Below, one piece after another: positions 52,674-63,164 of a stretch of 64,000 nt of DNA. The first letter of the stretch is position 1. Each line of letters begins with the position of its first letter. Made by a program: the position numbers and the translations under genes. Below the pieces are notes generated by a model. It had not been told where the DNA came from and searched no databases. It saw only the letters and a program-made list of their open reading frames with translations. Source of the stretch: Spiroplasma sp. (GTDB taxonomy: Bacteria > Bacillota_I > Bacilli_A > Mycoplasmatales > VBWQ01); NCBI GenBank assembly GCA_031119525.1, contig JAVHXO010000001.1:62001-126000 (forward strand), read 5' to 3'.

Positions 52674-53511
52674 TATGATACAAAATCATTAAATTATCTA
52701 ATAACATCGCAATTGTCATTGGCCCAACACCACCAGGTACTGGCGTTATTGCTTTGGTCTTAGATTTAATGGCATTAAAATTAATATCACCAACTAATTT
52801 TTTATCTTTAGTAAGATTAATTGCCACATCAATAATAATGACATCATCTTTAACCATCTGAGCATCAAAAAGATTATAAACACCAGCAGCAGTAATAATA
52901 ATATCAGAAGATTTTAAATAAGATGATAAATTTTTTGTATCTTTATGGGCAATACTAACAGTTGCACCAAGATTTGATAATAACATTGCCAAAGGTTTAC
53001 CAACAATATTACTATTATTAATAATGGTAATATCTTGGCCATGAATTGGTAATTTATAAACATCCAATAAAGTAATTATTCCTTTAACTGTGCAGGGAAT
53101 AATTGCTGATTTATCACCTTGTAATAACTTACCAGCACTAATATTAGTTAAACCATCAACATCTTTATTGATGGCAATTCGATTAAGAATTTCAAATTCA
53201 TTTAAATGTTTTACTAAAGGTAGTTGCACTAAAATTCCATCAACTGTAATATCTTGGTTTAGCTGATCAATTGTGGCAATAATTTCATTTTGTTTAGCAT
53301 TCTCAGGAAAATTAATAACTTGACCTTTAATGCCACACTCTTCACATGCTCTAATCTTATTTTTAACATAAATCTGAGATGGATAATCATCTCCCACAAT
53401 AATAACGACTAATTGTGGTAGTCGTTGTTTTTCTTTAATTAATTGTTTAACCTTAACCTTAATTTCATCTTTTATTTTTTGACTATTTTTTTTACCATCA
53501 AGAAGAATCAT
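52651..53511 (-). CDS. folD: Methylenetetrahydrofolate dehydrogenase/cyclohydrolase
   Basis: Bifunctional FolD, about 286 residues; makes 10-formyl-THF from methylene-THF, needed for formyl-Met-tRNA and purines. Motifs: VGDDYPSQIYVKNKIRACEE (with the catalytic Lys region), GILVQLPLVKHL, PCTVKGIITLL, INNSNIVGKPLAMLL and PVPGGVGPMTIAMLL. The NNSNIVGKP loop has Asn instead of the usual GRS, a minor variation in the NADP site. ATG at 53511 is preferred over TTG at 53514. It follows ktrB by 11 bases, so the two form an operon. Confidence 0.95.
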   Translation of the reverse strand: MILLDGKKNSQKIKDEIKVKVKQLIKEKQRLPQLVVIIVGDDYPSQIYVKNKIRACEECGIKGQVINFPENAKQNEIIATIDQLNQDITVDGILVQLPLVKHLNEFEILNRIAINKDVDGLTNISAGKLLQGDKSAIIPCTVKGIITLLDVYKLPIHGQDITIINNSNIVGKPLAMLLSNLGATVSIAHKDTKNLSSYLKSSDIIITAAGVYNLFDAQMVKDDVIIIDVAINLTKDKKLVGDINFNAIKSKTKAITPVPGGVGPMTIAMLLDNLMILYHNKKSQLN

Positions 53512-53522
53512 CAAAACACCTA

Positions 53523-55025
53523 CTATCCAATTAAAACATCCTCTTCAACACGGCGAATAGTAACTTTCCTTTTTCGGTCACTTCAAGCTAAAATCGTTGT
53601 TGACACACCTAATTGTCCCACAAACATTGAAATAATTAAACAAAGTTTACTAAAAACTCCCAAGTTAGCATTATCAAAAACTGATAAACCAGTTGTTCCA
53701 AAAGCACTCGCAGCTTCGTAAAATGCTTGCAAGAAGCTAATTCCACTATTTTTAATAATAATATTTTCAAATAAAATAACTAAAGTTGTAAAAAACATAA
53801 CAAAAGTGCCAACAAAAGCTACAGCAAAAGCCATCTTAACTTTTTTGGTTGGAATCTTACGTTTATACATATTAACACTATCTCTTCCCCGAGCAAGACT
53901 AATAATTGAAACAACAATAACTGCTAAAGTAGTAACTCTAATCCCTCCCCCTGTTGAAGCAGGCGAAGCACCAATTCACATCATAAATGCTTGAACAGTT
54001 TGTGAAGTAAAATGAAAACGATTTAAATCAATTGAATAAAAACCAGCATTTCTGGTTGACATTGTGTTAAAAAAGATAACCATTAAAGCACGATCATTGG
54101 GCATCTTATTTCAAATTGATAATTCATCAGTTGGCGTTAAAAGTTCAACCGCCATCACTGAACCAACACCAATAACAGCAACAATCAAGTAAGTGCTAAC
54201 AGTTATTTTCGTAAATAAACTAAAACGAAATCTTTTATGCTGTGCTTTTGATTTAAAATAACTATATAAATCATAAAAGACTGGAAATCCAATCCCACCA
54301 AGTACTAATTCAATAATGAAAACCCATTGAACAAAATAATCGCCTTGGAAGGGAATTAAAGAATTTTTACCAATAATATCAAAACCAGCATTGTTAACAG
54401 CAGAAATTGAATGAAAAACTCCAGCCCATAATGATAATCAAAAGTTATTGTAATACATGATATCACCATTAACACCATATGTAACTTGATTATTAGGGAA
54501 AAAGAAAAAATATAATGTTAAAGCAATGGCGCCAATTATTTCAGTGATTGTCATAACAATAATTCCAACTTTTAAAACATCAACATTATTACCTAATTTC
54601 GGTGCTCCTCGTTCACCTTGAATTAATAATCGTTCTTTTAAACCAGTATTACGACCAATGTTAAATAATGATAATAAAAATAATTTAACTGTAATTAAGC
54701 CAATCCCACCAAATTTAATCAATAATAAAATTATTAACTGACCAAAAAAAGTAAAATCATTGGCAGTACTTTTAACTGTTAAACCAGTATCAGAAAAAGC
54801 ACTAGAAGCAGTAAATAAGGCTTGGAGAAAATTTCATTGCCCCTTAACTGTTGCTCATGGTGTCATTAATAAAACTGTTCCCAACAATAAAAAATACAAA
54901 TATAAATTAAACATTTGTCTGGGTCTAGTATTACCAATAAAAATTGTTTTAAAAAGGTTTTTTATTCCTAAAAAAAATTTCTTTCAACTATAATCATGAA
55001 ATAATTTTTTTGAGCTTTTAGACAT
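53523..55025 (-). CDS. ktrB: Potassium uptake protein KtrB/TrkH family
   Basis: A 500-residue K+-translocating membrane subunit. Four pore-loop repeats typical of Trk/Ktr proteins are visible: ASSAFSDTGLTV, the FHSISAVNNAGFD-type region, APASTGGGIRVTT and AASAFGTTGLSVFD, each with the filter glycine. About eight membrane helices plus pore helices. It needs a cytoplasmic KtrA/TrkA regulator, not encoded in this window. Operon with folD downstream. Confidence 0.92.
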
Positions 55026-55183
55026 TAAAAACTCCGTTTCAAATATTCTAGTTAATTTTGTTTTTCATATTTATTATTATATTATAACTAATAATATTTT
55101 AAGAATATTAGATTTAATAAAATTTTTTGCTAATCTATTTTATAATAAGGTTAAGAAAATAATTATTAAAAAAGGGGAAAATA

Positions 55184-55702
55184 ATGATTGAATTAAAAAT
55201 CCAAGGTACGCCAGTACAAATTAAAAAAACACCAATCAAAGTGAACCAAATCTTAGAATTTCAAGCAATTGATAGTTTAAATAACTTGCAAGTTGTCAAT
55301 TTAAAAACTTTTCAAGGTACTAAAAAAATTATTTCTAGTATTCCAAGTCTTGATACAAATACTTGTGCAATCCAAACAACAAAATTTAATCAATATGCCG
55401 CAAAGAATTTTAATAATTATCAAGTAATCACAATATCAAAAGATCTACCATTTGCTCAAAGTCGTTTTTGTAAAACCTTAAGTTTAAATAAAAACTTTCA
55501 TGTTTGAAGTGATTATATGAATAATCATAATAGTTTTGCTAATCAAACTAATTTATTAATTGATCAAAATCAATTATTAGCTCGTTGTGTTATGGTTTTA
55601 GATGAAAATAATAAAGTTTTATACCAACAAATCGTTAAAGAAGTCGCTAATGAACCTGATTATCAACAAGTTATTAATTTTATTGAGGCTCTTAAAAAAT
55701 AA
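55184..55702 (+). CDS. tpx: Thiol peroxidase (Tpx), atypical 2-Cys peroxiredoxin
   Basis: A 172-residue peroxiredoxin. Peroxidatic Cys lies in ISSIPSLDTNTCAIQTTKFN (Cys about residue 64) and the resolving Cys in AQSRFCKTLS (about 98), the Tpx spacing; the T-x2-C motif is present. Reduces hydroperoxides with electrons from thioredoxin, which this genome encodes at 22170. GGGGAAAA is the ribosome site. A TGA Trp lies in the middle. Confidence 0.88.
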
Positions 55703-55730
55703 AATGGGTTTATATTAAAATATAACCCAT
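55695..55730 (-). terminator. Terminator of the pepV transcript
   Basis: Stem ATGGGTT / AACCCAT with AT extension (55704-55730), followed by a T run only on the minus strand. Confidence 0.7.
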
Positions 55731-55752
55731 AAAACAAATTAATTGAATGATC

Positions 55753-57162
55753 CTAAATATGATCTAAATTACCCAAACTACTAATTGCTCGAACATAAAT
55801 TAGCATTGATTGTCATAAATCTTTCAAACTAATGGCTTCATTATATTGATGCTCAGTTGAAATACTATCATCAAAAATGGCACCAAAAGCAACACAATTA
55901 GGCATTGATCTAGCATAAGTTCCTCCACCAATAGCAATTGGTTTGGCTGTTTGATCTTGTGTTACTGTTTTATAAATTGTCATTAATTTAGTCACAAGTG
56001 GTGAATCAAGCGCCATATATAATGGTTTATCATAATGTTCAATCGCTGTTGTTAGATGATATGGTGCTAATAATGTCTGCAATTTGTTTAGAATAACTGC
56101 TTGTTTAGTAAGAACTGGAAATCTAATATTACAGCTCAGTCTTGAAAATTGTTCATTAATTTCAATAATACCAACATTAAAAGTAAAACCACCTGATTCA
56201 TCATCATATTGACCAAAATGTTCTATTAAAACTGTATCTTCTTGTAAAACATCAGCAACAAAATTAATTAATGGATGATCAAAACCTAATTCTTTTAGTA
56301 CTAATAAAGCTCTTAATCCAGCATTAATTCCTTCATTTGGTTTTGAACCATGTGCTGGTTTACCATGAATAATTATTTCTTTGTCTTGTTTTTCGATTCG
56401 ATAACCTTTATCTAAAGCAATCTGATAAAACTTATCTAAATTCTCTGCCGTTAAATCACTTATCGTTGTTGTTGAACAAGTAACATTATAAGCATTACCA
56501 CCAAGAATTTTAACAGCATCATAACCAGGACCATTAATATCAATATTAATAATCCCTTTTTCAGCATAAGTTAGCGGAAAAAGCCCATCGGGTGTATAAC
56601 CAAAAGTTGGTGTACCTTCTTTTGCCATATAGGTTTTAATTGAATCTCAAGATGTTTCTTCTGTTAATCCAAAAATTAATCTAATCCTTCTTTTTGGTTG
56701 ATAATTATGATCTTTTAAATATTTTAAACAATATAAATTAATAATAGTTGGTCCTTTATCATCTAAAACACCACGACCATATAAAATATTATTAATAATT
56801 TCTGGTTTAAACGGTGGTACTTTTCACTCATCAAGATTACCAGGTGGTACAACATCAAGATGGCCTAAAATAGCAAAAATTTCTGCGCCTTGACCATATT
56901 CAACATAACCATACTTATTTTCTGGATCACAATAAGTTTTAAATCCTAACGATTTTGCTAAGTTAAGCGCATAATGCAATACTTCTTTAACTGCTCCACC
57001 ATAAGGTGCATCCTTCGTTGCTGAACCTGAAAATGAGGGAATACTAACAATTGCTTTAATTTTTTCAATTGCTTCTGTAAAATATTTATCTTTCAATAAT
57101 TGATCATTAAATTCTATTGGTTGATTAAAATATTCTTGTTCTAATAATTCTTCATTAGCCAT
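55753..57162 (-). CDS. pepV: M20 family dipeptidase PepV
   Basis: Zinc-dependent cytoplasmic dipeptidase, 469 residues, matching PepV length. Metal-binding motifs: FAILGHLDVVPPG (His ligand), GRGVLDDKGPTI (bridging Asp), and the C-terminal GGGTYARSMPNCVAFG and STEHQYNEAIS (His ligand). A lid domain inserted at about 180-380 includes HGKPAHGSKPNEG. The start at 57162 is chosen because the upstream ATG at 57171 abuts the AAGGAG site, whereas 57162 has correct spacing. Supports amino-acid supply from peptides. Confidence 0.92.
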
Positions 57163-57176
57163 AATATTCATCTCCT

Positions 57177-58208
57177 TTATCTATTTATAATATCAAGTAA
57201 AACCTGATTTAACAAGATTCACCCTTGATTTGTCGCCATTAGAAAATTATCGTTAATTTCTAATTGATAATCATTAATTAACTTATTAATTACTGGTAAA
57301 TATTTTTTATATGCTAATAACTTAGTGCCAGTCAAACTAAAACCTGATTTTAACATTAAACCTTGGGTAATTAATAATTGATAATATTGATTTTTCGTTA
57401 ATATTTTCGTTTTTTTCTGCCAATTATGATCATAATTGCTTGTTATTACTTTATCTTTTAATATCATAAAACTACCAGCATTTGGTCCTAAACCAAATCA
57501 ATTTTTTAATTGTAAATAAGCTAATGTATGTTGTGAGTAATTATTTTTTGTTAAAGCAAAACTAAAACATTCATAATTATCATAATTATGATGATCCAAA
57601 AACTGAGTAATCAAATTTTTATTTGTTAAATTATGATGATTAGTAGCACTTTGATAACTAATATGTTTAGGATGCCATGATAAAACAAACTCTAAATCAT
57701 TAACAAGATCAACTTCAGTTTGACCACTAAGGTTATATTCTAAATCAAATGATGAATTATTAAAATCAAGTGCTAAACTAGCACTAATTAAACTTAGAAT
57801 TTGATTAACATTAAATTTCTCATCAATTTGCTGCAGCAAATTATTATTAAAAGTTCTAATTTTTCAAACTAAACGATTAACACCAAAGGTTTTTAAAACT
57901 TTTAACTCTTGTGCTGACAAAGTTTGATAACCAATCTCAAAACTATATTCAACTAAATCATTATCAATGATTGAACCAATCAATGATAAAATTTTCACTA
58001 ATTGGTTATTAGTTAAAAAAATGCTATCACTAGTCGCAATATAAATTGTTTTTATTGCTAAATGATAGTCATTTTTTAGTTTAAAAAATTGATTTTGAAA
58101 ACATGAAAAATAACCATCAAAACTTTGATTAATCAAAGTTATATTAATAAATAAATGTTCAATTGTCGTTTGATTAGGTTTATTTTTTTCTTGTGTTTTC
58201 ATTATCAT
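57177..58208 (-). CDS. HemW-like protein lacking radical-SAM cysteines
   Basis: A 343-residue protein aligning with HemW (oxygen-independent coproporphyrinogen oxidase-like) along its length: a YIATSDSIFLTNNQLVKIL block matching the GGGTPS-L region, EIGYQTLSAQELKVLKTFG matching E-x-NP-T-x-x-L-K-x-G-VNR, RTFNNNLLQQI matching Q-S-F, and NWFGLGPNAGSFM matching GxGxxAxS. The CxxxCxxC cluster motif is absent; the equivalent N-terminal stretch is LINQSFDGYFSCFQNQF with one Cys. It is therefore a degenerate homologue, probably not a radical SAM enzyme. No good ribosome site; the start at 58208 is uncertain. Confidence 0.65.
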
Positions 58209-58231
58209 CTAAATTATTTGTCATCTGTTGT

Positions 58232-58966
58232 TTAACTTAGTAATTGATCATTAATATTTAAATCTAAATTAATATCATCTTTACTTTGATAAACCTTAAT
58301 ATTATCTGTAATATCTTTATTTGAAGTCGTCATTGGGATAATTACTTTAATAGTTGCTAGAGTTTTAGTATCTAAATTATTGGCAACTTTTTTAGTAATT
58401 TTAAAATCATCAACATTAATTTTAACTGCTTTATTTTTTGGTTCTTTGATTTTTTTTACTTTTGATTCTTTAATTTTATTGTTTGCAAGAACTAAATTAA
58501 TAAAACTATTAATAATAACAAAAATTGTCAATAACATTGTTACATAAAACGGAATAACAATAATTAAATGTTCTCTTGCAAAAGAAAAAAAATCACCAAT
58601 TAATGGATTATTAACAAGCAAAAGATTAATAAATAAAGCAGCGCCAAATAATGCTAATCCTAAAAATAAACTTAATAAAGAGAAAATATTATTAGTTGTA
58701 TTTTTTTGTTTAATAAAAGCTAATGGTAAAGCAAATATGAACGACAATCCAACAAAAGTGAAGATAACAGTACTAAAGTTTCAAAAATCAAGGATAAAAA
58801 ACTTACTTGAAAATAAAAATAAAAGTTTTTCAATCACATCACGAGTAAGATTAAATCATAATAATCAGCTAGTTATTAAAGTTATACAAGTAAAAATTAA
58901 AGAAAAAACTAACAAGAAACGAATAAAAGAATTCGTTTTTGGTAGCACAATTAATTGGTTTTCCAT
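58232..58966 (-). CDS. Membrane protein of unknown function
   Basis: A 244-residue protein with four predicted helices in the first 150 residues (for example FLLVFSLIFTCITLITSWLL and VIPFYVTMLLTIFVIINSFI). A basic linker (IKESKVKKIKEPKNKAVK) leads to a soluble acidic C-terminal tail. Four-helix topology with a cytosolic tail is all that can be said. It lies just before the HemW-like gene on the same strand (23 bases). Confidence 0.65.
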
Positions 58967-59085
58967 ATATGCCAAGGCCCCATTTCAAATTTTTTAATAT
59001 TTATATTAATAATATATTTTCTCAATTATACACCTTAAATAAAGAATCATAAATAAAAAATTGAAAAAAAACTATTTTTTTTCTT

Positions 59086-60189
59086 TTAAATTCTTTTGTT
59101 TTGATGACAAATTATACTATGAAGATTAGCATGACCAAGAATTAATTCCCGCACATCAACTAAAATAATTCTGCGATCAGGAAAAAACTTTGATAGAACA
59201 TCTAAAGTTTGTTCTTGTGATGTTTGATCAGCAAAAGTTGGCACTAAAACTGCTTTATTAGTTAAATATAAATTAGTATAACTGCCAATTAATGGTTGAT
59301 CAAAAACATTTGGACTATGATTACTATTATAATCAATCATTTCTGTTTCATCATTCGTTCGATTTTTAATTTTTGGTAATAAAACTCGTAAAATTTTATA
59401 CCGATGACCATAAGCATTAATTGCTTTTTTTAAAATTTTTTCTGCTGCGATAATTGCTTGATAACAATCATCATAAATATTATCAGTTCAACTTAATAAA
59501 ATTGTATTTTCATCTAATAAAGTAAACAAATTATTTAATCGTCCTTTCGTTAAATCAAAAGGTAAACCAAAGGGAATTCAAATTATTTGCACAACATTTA
59601 AATATTGTTTTAAATAATCTTCAGCTTGTTCTTTTGTTAAATTAGGATTACGAATTTCTGATAAAATCCCTTCTTCACTAGCAAAACAAGTGCCATTACC
59701 ATCTAATAAAATCATCCCCCATTCTAAAATGATTGGTAATTCATAATAATCAATATTTTCTAATTCAAAAATTTTATAACTTAACATGTCATCATCATTT
59801 CAAGGATAATAAATTCCATAAGTACTACCCCCTCATGCATTAAAATTTGCTTTTAAACCACAAACAACTTTTTTTTCTGGATGAGTCAAAAACACAGGAC
59901 CAAAATCACGAATTAAACAATCATTAGTTGTCATTTCAATAATTTTAATTTTTTCATTCAATTGTTTTCTCGCATTTTGAAATTGATGTTTACTGACAAT
60001 CACATTAATTTTTTCGTATTCAATTAAAATATTAGCAATTGAAGCAACCAATTTTTGCACTGGTTTTGCCCCCATACGCCAATTATCAGTTCGTTCTGGT
60101 CAAATAATTCATGCTTGTTGATGCGATTTAAATTCAGCTGATACTTGAAAATTATCATTACTGGGCGTATTAAAAATTCTTTTTGCCAT
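59086..60189 (-). CDS. Agmatine deiminase homologue with substituted catalytic residues
   Basis: A 367-residue protein of the AguA/peptidylarginine-deiminase fold: SAEFKSHQQAWIIWPERTDNW, TNDCLIRDFGPVFL, GLKANFNAWGG and LEWGMILLDGNGTC follow the family closely and in order. However the catalytic G-H-V-D motif reads KGRLNN (R217, N219), and the catalytic C-terminal G-N-I-H-C motif reads HANLHSIIC (S358). E-G-G is E-W-G. Full length and clean frame argue against simple decay. Probably catalytically inactive or altered; whether it binds agmatine or another amine is unknown. The polyamine importer is at 7025. Confidence 0.75.
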
Positions 60190-60388
60190 AGTAGCACTTC
60201 CTTACTTTCTTTTGTGCTACTGAATAGTTCCTCTATAATCTCCCAAAATCCTTTTAATATAAATAACATTTATAATTATATTTAACCTAAGACAAAATAA
60301 CAATAAATGGGTATTAATTAAATTTATTTTAGCCAAATATTAATTTTATGATATAAGTAAAATAAAAAATAAAGTGAGGGCAAACAAA

Positions 60389-60610
60389 ATGTTAGCATTA
60401 TATATTATTTTTGGAATTATTGGTTTAGCAATTACAGTTATTTTATTAATATTTATGATTAATTTTTTAATTAAAGGGATTGAATATTTTAAAGTAGCAA
60501 CAATAAAACTAAATTGAGAGTTAGATCAAATTGAAGAAGAATATAAAAACACACTAGAAGCTGAATATGACGAAGTTGAACAAGAAGAAGAAGTAAAATT
60601 TAAGCAATAA
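60389..60610 (+). CDS. Small membrane protein with acidic tail
   Basis: A 73-residue protein: one N-terminal membrane helix (LYIIFGIIGLAITVILLIFM) and a very acidic cytoplasmic tail (DQIEEEYKNTLEAEYDEVEQ). GAGG precedes the ATG by about 12 bases. Followed by a perfect terminator, which supports it as a real transcription unit. Function unknown. Confidence 0.7.
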
Positions 60611-60634
60611 AAAAACACCATATGGTGTTTTTTT
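60611..60634. terminator. Bidirectional terminator between small membrane gene and rbfA
   Basis: Perfect palindrome AAAAACACCATATGGTGTTT with T run on the plus strand and the rbfA stop at 60633 on the other strand. Confidence 0.85.
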
Positions 60635-60986
60635 ATTCTTTATTTTTATTTAAGTTACCCAAAATTGTTTCAATCCGATCAGCTGATTCAATTGAGTTAT
60701 CATATTTAAATCTAATTTGTGGTACTTTATAAGAACTACTAATTTGTGCTAATTCTCTCCGGCAAAAACCTTTAATATTTTCTAATTCTTTGGCAATTTG
60801 ATTAACTTTTTCTTTTTCTTGATCATACAAATATCACATAATAGTTGCATAACTTAAATCATTTGTTACTTTAACATCAGTAATTGTTATATTAACAAAA
60901 CTTTTATTTTTTGCTTTAACTTTTAAAATGTTGGTGATTTCCACTTTAATTCACTTTTCTGTGCGAGCTAGTTTTGGATTAGCCAT
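60633..60986 (-). CDS. rbfA: Ribosome-binding factor A
   Basis: A 117-residue KH-like protein that matures the 30S subunit at the 16S 5' end. Visible: NPKLARTEKWIKVEITNIL, VNITITDVKVTNDLSYATI and VPQIRFKYDNSIESADRIE, the last being the strongly conserved P-x-(I/L)-x-F-x-D-x-S motif (Y in place of some residues). It is the last gene of the nusA-ylxR-infB-rbfA operon, starting 12 bases after the infB stop. TGA Trp splits it in the standard code. Confidence 0.93.
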
Positions 60987-60998
60987 TTTGTCACCTCA

Positions 60999-62828
60999 TT
61001 ATCTCTTAACTGCTTCAACGATATAAGCTTCAATAATATCGTCCTCTTTTAAATCATTATAGTTTTTCACTGTGATTCCACATTCAAACCCTTTTTTAGC
61101 AGTTTTCAAATCTTCTTTTTCATGTTTTAAACTATTAATTTCACCATTGTAAATAACAATATCTTGTCTGATGATTCTTACTTTACTATTTCTAGTAATC
61201 ATCCCATCAATTACTAAACAACCAGCAATTGTCCCAATTTTTGAATAGTGAAATAATCGCACAACTCGTGCTTGACCTAAAACTTTTTCTTCAAATTCTG
61301 GTGCTAACAATCCTTTAGCAGCACTTTCTAATTCTTCAGTTAATTTATAAATAACATTGTGGAGTCTAATTTCAATTTTAGCATCTCTAGCAGCATCACG
61401 AACAATATGGTTTGGTCGAACATTAAAACCATAAATAACACTATGTGAAGCAACAGCTAAAGTTACATCTGACTCACTAATTCCACCAACACCATCACGA
61501 ATTAATTTAATTTGAATATCTTCAACTTTAATTTTATTTAATGCTTGTTTTAAAGCTTGTAAAGAACCTTGTGTATCAGCTTTTAAAATAATATTAATTT
61601 GTTTTAACTCACCACTAGACGCTTCTTGGGCAATATTACCTAAACTAATTTGTTTTTCATGTTGTTGTTTGATTTCTTGTTCTTGTTGCCTTGCTGTTGC
61701 CACTTTTTTGGCAATCTTCTCATCATTAAAGACCATGAATAACTCACCAGGGGTTGGCACACTTTCAAAACCTAAAACTTGAACAACAGCTGAAGGGCCA
61801 GCATGTTTAACATCTTTAGCTAAGTCATCAGTCATTTTCTTAATTTTACCTTTAATTGCCCCAGCAACAATGATATCTTTAATGTTTAAAGTACCACCCT
61901 GAACTAATAAAGTACAAACTGAACCAATATTTTTATCATTATGTGATTCAATCACAGTACCATTAGCAAACCGATTAGGATTAGCTTTTAGTTCTTTAAC
62001 ATCAGCAACTAATAATATTGCTTCCAATAATTCATTAATTCCTTGATGTTTTAAAGCACTACCATAAACAAAGATCGTATCTCCACCTCATTCTTCACTA
62101 GTTAAACCAAAATTTGATAATTCAGAAAGGACTTTTTCTTTATTAATTCCCACTTTATCAATTTTGTTAACAAAAACAATGATTTCAACATTCGCTGCTT
62201 TAGCATGATCAATTGCTTCTTTGGTTTGAGGCATAACACCATCATCAGCAGCAACAACTAAAATAACAATATCAGTAATTCTTGAACCTCTTGCTCGCAT
62301 CTCAGTAAATGCCTCATGCCCTGGGGTATCAATGAAGGTAATTAATTTTCCTTCATTAGTTGTAATTTGATACGCACCAATATGTTGGGTAATCCCACCA
62401 TGTTCTTGGTTGGTAATTTTTGAATTACGAATTGTATCTAATAATGTTGTTTTACCATGATCAACATGACCCATGATTGTAACTACTGGTGGTCTTGATA
62501 CTAAATTTTCTGGTTTATCATCAAATTCAATTGTTTCTAAAATATTTTCATAGGTAACACTTTTAGTTTTTTTGAAATCAAAACCAAACTCTAAACAAAC
62601 TTCAGCCATTAATTCTTCATTTAATAATTGATTTTGATTATACATCTTACCTTGCTTCATAAAATATTTAATAATATCAACAATCGAAACATGCAAAGCA
62701 TTTGCTAATTGTGCAATAGTTAATGGTTCTTGGAAGATAAAAATTCCTTTTTCATCAACATGCGCTGTTTGCTGTTTTAGTTGTTGACTAATATTTTTTA
62801 CTTGTTTTGTATTTTGTTTTTTAGCCAT
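60999..62828 (-). CDS. infB: Translation initiation factor IF-2
   Basis: A 609-residue IF-2, the short mollicute form without a long N-terminal region. GTPase motifs: G1 [11 protein letters not shown] (about residue 118), G3 [16 protein letters not shown]4 VFVNKIDK. Domains II to IV follow, ending in [20 protein letters not shown] and [19 protein letters not shown] at 62828 with AAGGTGG upstream is preferred; a longer frame to 62891 overlaps ylxR and has no ribosome site. One TGA Trp near 62085. Confidence 0.95.
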
Positions 62829-62877
62829 AACTACCACCTTCAGTCCTTTAGGCCATTTGACCTTGTATTTTTTAATC

Positions 62878-63162
62878 TCAATAATTTTCAATTGTTGAAA
62901 TTATTGTTTGATAAATTTCATCAGTAAGCTTTGTTGCTAAAGCTTTTTCCAAACTTTTATTAACTTTAGCTTTGTCAATTAATGCAACGTTTGGTTGAAT
63001 ATAAGCACCATGACCATTAGCTCGCCCGCTAAGATCAACAAATACTTGTCCTTCTTTATTTTTAACAATTCTAATTAATTCACGTTTTGGTAAAATTTGA
63101 TTACTAATAACACACTTACGCATAGGAATTTTTTTTCGAAATTTTAACGGAATTTGACTCAT
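62878..63162 (-). CDS. ylxR: YlxR family RNA-binding protein
   Basis: A 94-residue DUF448/YlxR protein. [20 protein letters not shown] and the motif [14 protein letters not shown] (GHGAY in place of the common GRGAY) are present. YlxR binds nucleic acids and sits between nusA and infB in most Firmicutes; some members modulate RNase P or ribosome activity. Its start overlaps nothing; the nusA stop lies 2 bases upstream. Confidence 0.92.
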   Translation of the reverse strand: MSQIPLKFRKKIPMRKCVISNQILPKRELIRIVKNKEGQVFVDLSGRANGHGAYIQPNVALIDKAKVNKSLEKALATKLTDEIYQTIISTIENY

Positions 63163-63164
63163 AA

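Noticed and set aside
53443-53994. Plus-strand open frames over folD and ktrB
   Set aside because: Shadows of two well-supported minus-strand genes.
62828-62891. Longer IF-2 start at 62891
   Set aside because: It would overlap ylxR without a ribosome site, while ATG 62828 has AAGGTGG upstream and the usual MAKK start.
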